Below, piece by piece: positions 29,378-39,723 of a stretch of DNA of 64,000 bases. This stretch comes from Symsagittifera roscoffensis (taxonomy: Eukaryota > Xenacoelomorpha > Acoela > Convolutidae). Position numbers and translations under genes: made by a program. Under the pieces are notes generated by a model. That model was not told the origin of the DNA. It did no database searches and saw only the letters and a program-made list of their open reading frames with translations. Numbering within the stretch: the first letter of the stretch is position 1; every line of letters starts with the position of its first letter. The stretch is from the NCBI RefSeq assembly GCF_963678635.1, contig NC_087066.1:62936282-63000281 (forward strand), in the 5' to 3' direction.

Positions 29378-30251
29378 TGTAACATTCGCCCGGAAGATAC
29401 ATATCGACGGAAGACAAAACTAAGTCTTAAGACGACTGGCTAACGTCTAAACAGAGCTTTGCATGCTTTTCACCGTCTCTACCAAGCCAGTACTTTTCGG
29501 TGTTCTTTCTAACATCGGGTCGACAAAAACGTTACTGCTTTCGGCTTCGGTCAAAACACTCAAATTAAATAGATTACATGCAGGAATAGTGAGCTCATGG
29601 CTGGGTCTCAGTATCCCCAGACCACGAGGTCACTCCTAAAAATAGGGCTACTACTCATTATATTACTATTGTTTTTGTTCAGTAGATAAAAATCATCATC
29701 TCCATCGAAGATGGATCAACCCTTTCCCCCAACTCCTAGCTTCTCATCCTTATCAAAATGAATCTAGATGTTAATTAAATTCAAGTCAAGACATGACAGG
29801 AAGCTAAAAGTTTATGTAACAGGATAAAATTTTCAGTTCTTTTACCCCTCCGGATTGACAAATCCGCTGGATCAAGCTTGTTAATCCTGATTTCTTCTTA
29901 ATCCGGAAGGCCGTCTTTCACCCTTCACCGTTGTTCGCAACGGCCTTGCAACTATTGTAGCGGCACAATAGTTGCAACTCGGAGTGTTCTCTGTTACTCT
30001 GTAACTCGTTGTCGTTTTCCAATCTCGATTTCGTAGTTGTTGTTAGCGCAGCTAATGTTGTTCTGTTTTTCTTTCTTGTTTTAGCCAAACTGGCCGTTTC
30101 TGACGTTTCTCAGAATATTCCAGTCCTCACCGTTTGGCCAATCGTTCCAATAACGTTCTTAATTCTTAATAATCACCAATCCGGAAGGCTCGCTGCTAAA
30201 AATTCGAATTCTGCAGAGATTGCATTTTTCACATTCTGGTCGAATGTCACA
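29378..30251 (-). mobile_element. 5' LTR of E1
   Basis: TGTAACATTCGCC to CGAATGTCACA, 874 bp, near-identical to 15607-16514. The E2 ORF3 tail begins immediately after it. Confidence 0.85.
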
Positions 30252-31470
30252 TTGTCAATGTTCCATCTCCTCCTCCTGCGATTTTGACTCCGCACTTTCA
30301 GTCTCTGTGTCTTGCAACACGTCGGTAGCTATTCTGACGCTGCTGGAAGCAGTTCTCCAACACTTCCGCTCTTCCATTCTTTTCTTACAACAAGGTAGAG
30401 GAACAACGTTAGTTTCTCTGTTTCGGCAGAAGCTGTTGTGGAGGCACAAGGTCACGTTTCTCCCCAAGTCTTCCTTCAACTTCTCTTCTTTTTCCCTTCC
30501 GTCTCATTCACTTGTCCTAGAAGTTCTCCTCACTGCGGTGGTTACTGTATTCCGATGAGTTCCAAAAGCTTGCTTAAAAGCTCCTGCTCCAATGTCCAGC
30601 TGATACGCAATGTACATTCTGCTGCGCTTCGACATATGCTTCTTGGCATACTCGTACAACCATGCAGTCATGTTGGCTCTGAAACCATGGCATCAGTCGT
30701 CTTCTGGCCCATATCTTTTTCAGTGCCATCGGAATGTTCAATATTCTGCACATTGTCTCAAAAAGATCTAAATCTTTTAGACAACCCAATTCCTGTAACT
30801 GTTCTTTCGTCGGCGCCTCCTGTCTTTTGCTCTCGTTTACATGAGCTTCCAGCCATCTTATCGCCATAATAACTCCTACTGTCACTATCGTTATGGATTG
30901 TGATGAATCCGGTAAACCCACGGAGAGCAGCTCTCCACAGTCCCAGATCAACACCAGATTACTACGCCCGGGGTACCACCATGTTTGTAGCAAGCAATGG
31001 CAGGGGGATTCATCATGTGTCGACATGATGCTCCTCCAATTACGCTTTCCTGAAGCTTCCAGCAGTGGTATCACCTCCATCATCACTCGATGGACTTCAT
31101 CATTCTCATCTACTGCATTGCAATCCGTGACTATTGATCCCTTCTGCTTTTGTCTTTCAAAGTCACTGAGGTTCCCACTGGCGTATCCCATGAACTTATT
31201 TCCCAGTATCGATTCTAATTCCTCTTTGGTTCTCTCCGGAACTGCTGAGAACATTTTGCACAGTAACTCATAAGGGTTTTCTGACATTCTCGCTAGTCTT
31301 ACGCATTTTGGCACTGAGAAGGCTTGATCCATGATCGTTCTCGTACTTTTCACATCCACCGCTACAAAATGCACTGCGTATCTGCTCTTGCACATTGGAG
31401 CTAGAGTTGATCCCACTAAATATCTCGCTCCCGTCGGTCTACGATAAGTTTCACTATACCGGATGTTCAT
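30252..31470 (-). pseudogene. E2 ORF3, C-terminal domain of unknown function
   Basis: Open over 298 codons at 30574-31470, then continuing in another frame to 30255. Readable parts: MNIRYSETYRRPTGARYL, VHFVAVDVKSTRTIMDQAF, MSENPYELLCKMFSAVPE, LESILGNKFMGYAS, a hydrophobic run SITIVTVGVIMAIRWL that could be a membrane or core helix, and LFETMCRILNIPM shared with E1. No catalytic motif recognised. It follows the SGNH part in the same accessory protein; an env-like role cannot be excluded but nothing positive supports it (no signal peptide, no furin site seen). Confidence 0.6.
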
Positions 31471-32602
31471 TTCCGCCTTGATCGCTTCTCTCGGCTGGTA
31501 CCCGTTGTCTCTGATCTTGTCTCTGATCTCGAGGTGCTGGTCGTCTCCGCGGTCGGATTGGCAGGTCCTAATCTTTGTCTTGGATGGATGGTTCTTCTCA
31601 TTGGCGCTTCCACCAACCGATCTTTTACATCTGTCCTTTGCCCTGGCTCGCTAGAGCTTTGTGGCCTGTAGGTCAAGTCTGGGACCGTTCCCAAACGTGT
31701 TTCTAAGGGGGCACAAAGGTTGAAATTGCAGGCTCATTCGTGGTTTCTTTCTTCTTTAGTACTCCCGTGTCAAAGAGCTCGACTTCCATTTCATCCAGTC
31801 GCTCCTGGAAGACTCGGTTCATCCAGGATTTTCCTTCGATACTATCAAAGTGGATCCCATCGGTGGTTAGTCTGGCCTGATCCATAGCTCTCAGCTCGTG
31901 TTAAATGTCCATAAGGATCATCCGTCCAGCATTCCGACTCGCCAGCTTCCTCAGTATTTTGTTCCACCTGATGACTCCTCCATTATGTCTTCTTCCTGTC
32001 GATGTCAACGCTTTCGTGCTCATGGGTACGGTGCAGACGGTCAGTACCGCGCACTTGAATTTCTGCCAGAGAGTAGTGAAGAGGCACACCATCATCGACT
32101 CCCATTTTGCCTCTTCCTTATCTGAGCTTCCAGATACATTGTTTGTCCCTATTAGGATCTTTATTTTAGGGATCATCCCTGGGTTCATCAGCTCCACCAT
32201 CCGAAATAGCTGGGCTATCGTTGCACCTCCAAAGGCCATGACCGTAGCGATCCAGGAGGTCCTCAAGTTCTGGAGTACTCTCACCAAGCCGTCAACCAGT
32301 ATCAGATGCGATGTACCAAGTGGCGGTTGCTGCAGGTTTACTACTGGGCTCCAAGTGGATCGATTGAAGCAGGCTCGCGGATCCGTGTCAGAAACTTCTG
32401 TGAAGCTATACTTCAACTGGTTGTTCTTCTGCTCGTTAATCACTCGGGACACTTTCTCCATCGGCATTTCTCGTATTTTTCTGTCTGGGACCTTAGAGCT
32501 CTTTGTTGGTATCGTTGTATCGCTATCTCCCGTTCTCGTCATCGTCTCTTGGGAGAGTTGTTCGCTGCCCGTATAATCGATTGTTCCAGAGGGTGCAGTC
32601 AC
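31467..32602 (-). pseudogene. E2 ORF3, SGNH hydrolase domain and Ser/Arg-rich linker
   Basis: The hydrolase spans about 31740-32330. Block I is LILVDGLVRVLQNL, where the GDS motif expected in the family reads VDG, so the nucleophile Ser appears lost in this copy. A Gly block follows (MAFGGATIAQLF), then block III (ILIGTNNVS, GxNx) and the Asp/His pair in LTTDGIHFDS. A stop at 31901-31903 splits the domain. A Pro/Ser/Arg-rich linker (31467-31694, shifted frame) leads to the C-terminal domain. SGNH enzymes hydrolyse ester bonds; the substrate is unknown. Confidence 0.72.
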
Positions 32603-32623
32603 CCCGGAACCTGGCGCATTCCT

Positions 32624-33466
32624 TTAAGCGACCAATCGTCCAGCTGTTTCTATCAATTTTCTCACTGTTTGCTCCACGACTGGGTCACCTAGGGTGTCAC
32701 TCGGGTCCGAGGTTGTCACTCGACCAGTTTTAGCTGGGAGTCGCGTCTCCGTCGTTTGACTCAACTCGCGAGGCGTCAAAAGTTCCAACGGGGACTGCCC
32801 ACGCGGAAAATTCCTTGTAGGTATCACTTTTTCTACGGCTGTCGTCAACGCCAGCCGCTCCGATCGCTCTTTGTACTATCGCCTCAAGCGCTCTATTTCT
32901 TCACCCTGTTTCTTCTTGCAATCTTCGAACAGTCTCTTCCACATGTCTCTGTCTTCTTCCGTACTGAGCATGGTTTTGGTCATTTCGTCCAGCTCCCTTC
33001 TGGTCTTCTCTAGTTTTTCTATCGTTCCGTTAAGATCTTGCATGGTTTCGTTCGTCTGAATCTCTTCTTCTACTCTCGCCCTCTTTGGTGGCACAGCTGC
33101 TCTCAATTGTGAACTAGACGAGGCAGTCTCGCTGTTCATCTCCTAATGCATCCTTCTCAGACCAGGCCTAGGCTTGGTTGGCAGAGGCATCTCACCTGGT
33201 TGGTAGGTCCTTGAACGTCCCAATCCAGGCTCATTCGCCAAGTCACTCCCTGAGAGAGCCCCGTTTCTCCACCTCATTACCCTCATGCTCGGGCAGTCTA
33301 GTACTCCTCTTTCTCCATATGCTGCCATCAATAAGACTTCCGTGGGGCGGTCCCCACGTTTATCATGCCCCAAGATGTTTATTAAGGCGGCCAGCAACAT
33401 GACTACCTCTGGGTCTTCCAGAGCAAGGTCTCGATTCATCAGCCGACGATAGATCGCATCTATCAT
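32624..33466 (-). pseudogene. E2 ORF3, N-terminal region with coiled coil
   Basis: Three open segments in one frame, separated by in-frame stops: 33143-33466 (MIDAIYRRLMNRDLALEDPE), 32876-33139 (MNSETASSSSQLRAAVPP, then a heptad-rich coiled coil TIEKLEKTRRELDEMTKTM) and 32624-32848. The same frame continues into the SGNH domain. The protein may begin at the ATG at 33464-33466 or, with the TAG-GAG-ATG at 33143, at 33137-33139. Function unknown; the coiled coil suggests oligomerisation. Confidence 0.6.
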
Positions 33467-33912
33467 TGGTCAAACTTACGCCTCTGCCAGGTCTAAATAC
33501 TCTTTCAAATCAAAGTTGTCCATCTTCTTCTAGATTCGATTCTTATTATCAGTTTGATCAATAGAAATCAAGTGAATTATTAAACAATCAATCAGGAACT
33601 AGAAAAGAGATCACGAATGTCGCATTTGCCAGTTTTACTCTAATTTTGTATTAAAATTTATTTAAAACAGTTGGATAAAAAGATTTTGATCCTAAAATTT
33701 ATTAAAATCAGTTTTTGGCTAAAATGTTGGAATTGGATCTAACAATGGACAGTCCAAACTATGGATATATTCCTAAGATCGTCATTCGGTTATTCATGGT
33801 CACTAATTCCTTCCTACCCAGGGTCCTAATAACATAACACATAACATATTATAACACACATATCACACACAATACACATTTAGTATGACGCTTTCCTGCA
33901 TGCAACCTAAAC
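33467..33912 (-). other. AT-rich spacer between macrodomain ORF and ORF3 of E2
   Basis: About 445 bp without a gene. It is AT-rich with CA/ACA-rich runs near 33835-33880. It is the only sizeable gap inside the E2 coding block, so it might contain a splice acceptor or internal promoter for ORF3; none was identified. Confidence 0.5.
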
Positions 33913-34754
33913 TCAGCCTATACTTAAATAATATTTCTTAAGTAAGTATACTTGTATATTAGTATCAGAGAAGATTACGTGTATCAGTGCACACAGCTCC
34001 CGTGGATGCAGTCTTCCTCTGTTGGGATCGTACACTGGAAGCGAGAGTTCCTTCATTTCCTTTTCCACAAAAAAGTCTCTCAATCTCGTCAAGGACAAGT
34101 TTAGGTTTTCCGGGTCCACGTGCCGCTTCTCCGTCGCCCTCGTTACTAAGAAGCATAAGCACTTTCCCGGTATCTGTGAAGCCGACGGATGCAAAACTGC
34201 TACGCCTCCTATTCCTGGTCTTTGCTTCCAAAGGAATTCTATGTTTTTATATTCTCTCTTAAAATCCACTGCTAACGCTGTCTTAAAACTCATTTCTGCT
34301 GTGATCGCTATCACACATATTCTATTTGTGAGTATAAAATCGCTATCTGTCAATGTTATGCTACTTGAGTATTCATTTGGCAAGTTAAAGTATGACTCAA
34401 CTACTCTCTCTATTTCCGGTTTCTTAGGGTCCTCGCCTTTTTCTGCTTCTAGATCACCTATCTTTCTTGCTATTCTTAATTTTTTATTAATAATTTTTCA
34501 GTTTGAGTAAGTCCTACCCCCAATTCCGGACAAAAACATCCATCGACGTCCCCGTCGATCGCATACCGGATATTAAATCGAGGTTGGAAAGCAGGGTTGA
34601 GTAATTGCCCTTCCTGGCCAGCCCAGGCAGGATCATCTCTTTCAGTTTTTATGTCTTTCATGCTTTCACGATCCACATCATGAATTGTGTCACTGGTCTC
34701 CATTGGGTCAGACGTCATTTCGTTCAGCCATTCCAAGACACGCAGATTCGTCAA
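33913..34754 (-). pseudogene. E2 macrodomain (ADP-ribose-binding fold) ORF
   Basis: The domain frame is 33913-34383 (156 codons); an N-terminal extension (34476-34754) is in another frame after an indel in an A run near 34480. Motifs in order match TARG1-like macrodomains: ICVIAITAEM, the ALAVDFK loop, PGIGGVAVLH, CLCFLVTRATE, LSLTRLRDFF, SLPVYDPNRGRLH and VIFSDTNIQVYLL. Such domains bind or remove ADP-ribose from proteins, nucleic acids or metabolites. The Gly-rich and catalytic-Asp loop of TARG1 is replaced by YDPNRGRL, so hydrolase activity is doubtful. It follows the pol tail directly and may have been fused to it. E1 lacks it. Confidence 0.72.
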
Positions 34755-36430
34755 GTCTTGTTCATAGGATTGCTGTTGCTCGTCGTCGAATTCTAGCTGG
34801 TACTCGCACCGGTCATCGATCCTTTCCTCGTCGTGATCGTCGACTATGTTGATGTCCTGTGATTTTTTCTAGACCCACTACTTCTTCCACTATCTTCTTC
34901 AGATCTATCCTGTCCTGTACGAAATCATCTCCGTAGGGTTTATATCTTTTCGTGAGTCTTGTCCTGTCACTCTGTCCGTTCTGTATCGTGAACGGAAGAT
35001 CTGGTTCCAAACTCTTGGGGACCTCTATTTCTTCGGGGTTTGCCAGTCCTCCTCTGCGTAGGGTAAGGTTTCTTCATCTGCTTCAATTACCTCGTTGGGG
35101 TCCAGATCCAGTGGTGGACTTAATCCTTCCTCTACGACCTCAATTCTATCGTTCTTTCCCCTGGTGCCTTTCTCATTGACCTCACAGGCAGGGTCCATCA
35201 TCAGATTATCCCCCTCTTCCATTCCATGTCTGCAGGTATAAATCAGTCTTCTGTCGATGGGCTGTGTGGCTTAATGTTCTCGTAGTGAGCGGCTCGGCCG
35301 GTACTCAGTCTATAAAAACGTCCCTCCTGGTGTACTTCCGCAATCATGAATGGTCCCCTACACTTTTTTCGGTTTCATTATTTTCGGTGGTATAACGCTC
35401 TGAAATATCCATACGTAGTCTCCCACCGAGCAAGCTTTTGCACCAGCTGCTTTTTTATTGAATCTTTTCCTCTGCCTTGCTTGTGCCTGCTGAGTGTTCC
35501 GTCTACACAATTCGTTTAGTTCTTGTTGACGTCTAATCACATCCCTTGCGTAGACTTGTGGTGATGTTTTCTTCCCCTCATACTCTGGGTAAAAGAAAGT
35601 CAAGGGCAAAGAGACTTCTCGTGTCCGATTAACATCATGTGTGGACAAACTCCGGTGGTGGAGTGCTGCGTGCTGTTGTAAGCTCCCATCACCTGTGGAA
35701 GATATCTGTCCCAATCGGTTATGTACCTGGAACAATATACCCTCAGCATCGACACTAACGTTCGTTTCTGCCTTTCCACTAAGCCATTCGTCTGGGGATG
35801 GTATGCCGTGGAGTGAGCTTGAGCCACTTGTGAACGTCTCATGAGCTCTTTCGTAAGTTCTCCCACGAAAGCTGTTCCTTTATCCGATTGAAATGTCATT
35901 GGACAACCATGTCTCGCTATCCACGTTTTGATTAGGTGATCGCACGTCTCTTCTGCGGAGACAGTTATGCAGGGCACGGCCTCTGCATACTTCGTGAAGT
36001 GATCTATCATGACCAAGACTTGAATTTGACCACTGTCTGTCATACATTTGGTGATCAATCTGCACCACCTCGTTGAATTCAGATGACTCGATCGACTGCA
36101 AGGGAAATCGCAATTTCCTCGGATCCTTGACCTGTTGGCATGACAGACATGCTGTTACCCATTTCTAGCATGCCTTTTTCATTCCAGGCCACTCAAAGCG
36201 TTTCAGAATCCTCTGGTATACTTTGTCGATTCCCTGATGGCCCATCTGATCATGTGATCTGAACAAAAAGTTCTGTCTTTTAGAGTTGCGGCAACACTAT
36301 CGCATTATATTTGTACAGGACCTTGTCTTCTTCTCTTCTGTTACAAGCCACAATTCCGTCCTTGTTCAGATATAACCTTCCCTATTTCTGCATAAAGTAC
36401 TGTCTCAGAATGCGGTAACTGTCTTACTCC
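34755..36430 (-). pseudogene. E2 integrase
   Basis: Open pieces at 35600-36058 (DDE core: FQSDKGTAF, NGLVERQKRTL), 35358-35735 (linker to C-terminal domain) and 34813-35222 (acidic tail). It aligns along its length with E1 17890-19420. The conserved Asn after the second catalytic Asp is Lys (SDKG). Several stops and frameshifts, for example in the HHCC finger near 36165-36275. Confidence 0.8.
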
Positions 36431-36872
36431 AGGTCACCTTTGTCCAGAGCTCCATTTTCGATCCACTTTTTCAGGTTGCTCGTCATGCGGTCATTTCTCT
36501 GCGCTCTTAGTAGGTCCGAGAGTCTGTATCTTGCCTTCAAGTACGTCTTCATGACCCTCATCTGACTATTCATTTCATCTGGCTGATGCGTGTCATCTTC
36601 CATCTGAACGCACCAAATCTTCGCCAACGGTTGTGTTTCTTTTTCGAACGGTTGAAGATCAGTCCTGACTACCTCTTTTTGTGGCAACAAACTTATCGAA
36701 CGTTTCGATACTGCTATTGTTTCCAGCTTATCTGCTGCGTTGTCAAAGACTCTTTCACCTGGTATGAGGTAGCGATCACTGTCAGGGTCTTGATGTACCT
36801 CCCTGTCCAGATCCCTTGCTCGGGCCTCCACTAGTAGTGTGTGGATCGCTAACTCCGACAGCTCCGATCCTT
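36424..36872 (-). pseudogene. E2 pol linker remnant at a deletion junction
   Basis: The frame carries SELSELAIHTLLVEARARDL, SISLLPQKEVVRTDL and LSDLLRAQRNDRMTSNL, as in the E1 linker. At 36872 it joins directly to RT sequence; compared with E1 (19984-21424) about 1.44 kb is missing, which removes the RT end, all of RNase H and the linker start. Confidence 0.8.
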
Positions 36873-37560
36873 GGCAAACCCTAGGAAGCTCATGAGCTGT
36901 GTGTCCGTTCTGGGAGCCTTCCATGTCAACACAGCTTCTACTGCTTCCGGGTCCGGCCTCACGCCATGCCTGTCCACCATTCTTCCTAGATACTTGATTG
37001 AATCCCTGAGGATCTCACATTTCGATGGTTTGCATTTCAAGCCTGCTCTCTTCATGCAGCGAAATACCTCCTCGAGCCGATCAATGTGGTCTTCAAGGGT
37101 GGGTGTTGCTATGACCACGTCATCCACGTAACACATCACAATGTTCCGGTACTTCTTCGTCACTCTGGTCAAAGCCTGAGCCATCAGTCTTTGAAAAGTG
37201 GCCGTTGCGTTGCCCAAGCCGAGGGGCATCCTCTTCCACTGGTACAACCCCAATTCACATGCAAATCCGGTCTTTTCTCTGTCCTTCTTCCGCAGAGAGA
37301 CCTACCAGAAGGCAGATCCCACACCAGTGTGGCGAAGATCTTGGCGTCACCAAGTTTCGAGAGGCTCACGTCTATTGGCGGTATCAGGTACGCATCTTTT
37401 ATTGTCACTGCGTTCAAGTAACGAAAGTCGCAACAGAACCTAAGATGCCCCCTTTTTTTGCCATGACTACCCCTCAAGACCAGGGCGATTTCGAGGGTTC
37501 TATCATGTCGTATTCGAGCAACATTTCTATTTCCGCTCGGCACAATTCCGATTTATGTGG
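36873..37560 (-). pseudogene. E2 reverse transcriptase (truncated)
   Basis: Frames 36849-37253 and 37184-37543 carry FCCDFRYLNAVTIKDAYLIP, WKRMPLGLGNATATF, the catalytic CYVDDVVIATP and LGRMVDRHGVRPDP. It ends at TDTQLMSFLGFA, at the 1.44-kb deletion, so thumb and RNase H are absent. A frameshift near 37290-37330 splits the palm. Confidence 0.82.
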
Positions 37561-39179
37561 CGTCATTCGTTTTGCGCCTTCAGTATGGGGACCGGCGCCT
37601 TCCTCTAGTTCGATCTCGTGTTCGACGAAGTTACAGCAACCGATATCCGCCTTATGTTTTGAAAATACAACCGCGTTCCGATTTAAAACCACCCGCAATG
37701 ATTCAAAATCTCCCTCGCCTATTTTCCCTTTTAAGTGTTCTATTTCTAGCAAAACTGGTTTGTCAGATTCTAGTTCATATGACGAGGGGCGTTCCAGAAA
37801 ATTCGAGCAGCTCGACAAGCCGTCGTCCGTTTCGGATTTCATTGAAAATAGTTTATGAACAGATTTAAATTCATTAATTCTTTTTAAAATTATATCTTTA
37901 TTGGCATGATAAGGGCAGTCTTTCACACTATATCTCTTCAATTTTTGTGTCTCTTCATAGTCGGTCCTCATCGGCAAAGCATAACCAAGTTTCTTTCCAC
38001 GCTGGATTGAAACCGTGGCGTCCAGTGTGATGAATAACCCACTGACACACATTCCGTTTCGAGTTACCGAGAAGCTCAGGCCTAAAATCACTGAACTTTG
38101 ACTATTTGTGTTCGTTACCAAACAAACATGTTTACTATCACTTAACGAAATCAAATTCCTCATTCTAAAAATTGCTACTACAGCCTGTCCCGGCTGTAGT
38201 TTTACCTTTCTATCTAAAAAGATTGGTACCTTGCTTTCATCTGTTATTATTCGATTAATTGGTTTCTTAACATACTTCCGGTCCGGGTTTCTAATCAATA
38301 TTAGACCGTTGTTCAAGTCAATCATCACGTCGAAATTCTTGACAAAATCTCTGCTCAAGATGAACTGGTCGGAGTCGTCCAATTTCTCTACCACCAGGAA
38401 GCTCATCCAAAGATCCCGTCCTCCCATGTGGAGGACCGTTATTGGTGTTCTTCAGGCTACTACGTAAAATGCTCCTCGATTGGCTGCCGCCAGTCAGAGA
38501 TTAGTCGGAATTAGGTCTTCCCTCGTGAAGCCCATTCTTTCCCAAGTTTTTATCGGCATCACGCTCACTACCGCTCCTGTGTCTTCAGAAGCCCTATGAC
38601 TCATGTTTTCTTCCCGTTGGTGTCGAGCAGATGTGCAGTCACATCTGCTTCGTATCCAATGTGAACAGCGTCTTGCTCCATCATGGCGTCATGGCCAATT
38701 CTGCGGACCTTGAGTTCTTCCTGTCCCAAATAGATCTGCCCCATTTGGTCGCTATCTGTTGTGACGTAGGTCCTAGTGTAGATACTTATCCCGTCAACGT
38801 TCAACATCACTTGATAAAATCCATAGACTTCCACGTAAAGCCCGTGGAGTTTCTTCGTTCGAGGGCCATCCGTCTTCAACAACGCTCGTACAGCCCTCGA
38901 CTCAGTGCGTGGCTCTACCTGTCTCAGATAATCTGCATATTTGTCTAAATGCATCACAGTGAACTCTGAGGGTTCACTTAGGTTCCTGATCACCTGATGC
39001 CCCGCAACTGAAATTATTGACTGTATTCCGCTTCCTTGTGGCACCATCCCGATCGTCTGCCCAGAAATCACATTTAGTTTCATGCTCAAACTACTCGGTG
39101 CTTTTGTTTCTTCGACTTCCGATGCCTCGAAGGCGTTTAGTTTTTCCTGAATTTTCTCATTCTCTAGTTCAAGCTTCAC
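37474..39179 (-). pseudogene. E2 protease and protease-RT connector
   Basis: Frames 37474-38427 (QFILSRDFVKNFDVMID, then a connector running into the RT start) and 38601-39179 (coiled coil end, LDKYADYLRQVEPRTES, IYTRTYVTT, HLLDTN). The catalytic DTG segment lies in the broken stretch near 38560-38600. This copy keeps Tyr and Glu codons that are stops in E1, and the connector that E1 lost. Confidence 0.75.
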
Positions 39180-39674
39180 CTTCTGTTCGATCTCCTCGCC
39201 ACCAATTCCTGCTGGACTCTATTAAGAGCATCCCTCGCGGCTGCCCTATAGTCGATCTTGAAGCCATCCACTGCAGTCATCGGTTCTGGTTCACGAATCT
39301 CTTCCGTTACCGCCGGCATCTTCTTCATTGCCAGCTCTTGCAGTTTTTTTGCGTGTCTCCGCTTCACTCAACAGGCGAGCTTTGCTGGCTTTCACGCCCG
39401 ATAAAGCTTCCCCATGCCTTGGATGCTTGATGTCTGCCACAGCATCCCAGAATTGTGGACAATCCGATTTAAAACGACCTTCCAAGTTACAGAAGAAACA
39501 CCTTGGGCCGAACTTCGCAATTACTCCTCTCATGAAATCTTCATGATCGACCTCTGATGCATCTTTATCCTCGAAGCTAAAGCCTATTGCTTTCATGCAC
39601 TGTTTGTAGTTCGGGCATGCCGACACATGATGGTCCGTCGAACTGCAATTTGCACAAGAGCGTCTCTTGTCCAT
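39176..39674 (-). pseudogene. E2 nucleocapsid region with two zinc knuckles
   Basis: 39291-39674 encodes CANCSSTDHHVSAC and CFFCNLEGRFKSDC; the His of the second knuckle is replaced by Arg (G-R-F for G-H-F). A frame change at about 39350 leads to 39176-39367. Confidence 0.8.
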
Positions 39675-39723
39675 ATCGTCCCTTGGTTTGTACCAGTTGT
39701 TTCCTTGGTCTGCTGGTCCATTG

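Larger units (their letters stand above)
15607..30251 (-). mobile_element. Gypsy element E1 (family I), nested inside E2
   Basis: A 14.6-kb LTR retrotransposon on the minus strand: 5' LTR 29378-30251, PBS 29352-29366, leader, gag, protease, RT, RNase H, integrase, a remnant of ORF3, 3' UTR and 3' LTR 15607-16514. The two LTRs differ by roughly 15-20 substitutions and one small indel over about 870 bp by eye. E2 sequence continues on both sides (14767-15606 and 30252 onward), with TTG shared at the junctions. It has stops and frameshifts in pol and has lost about 4 kb of accessory genes. Confidence 0.85.
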
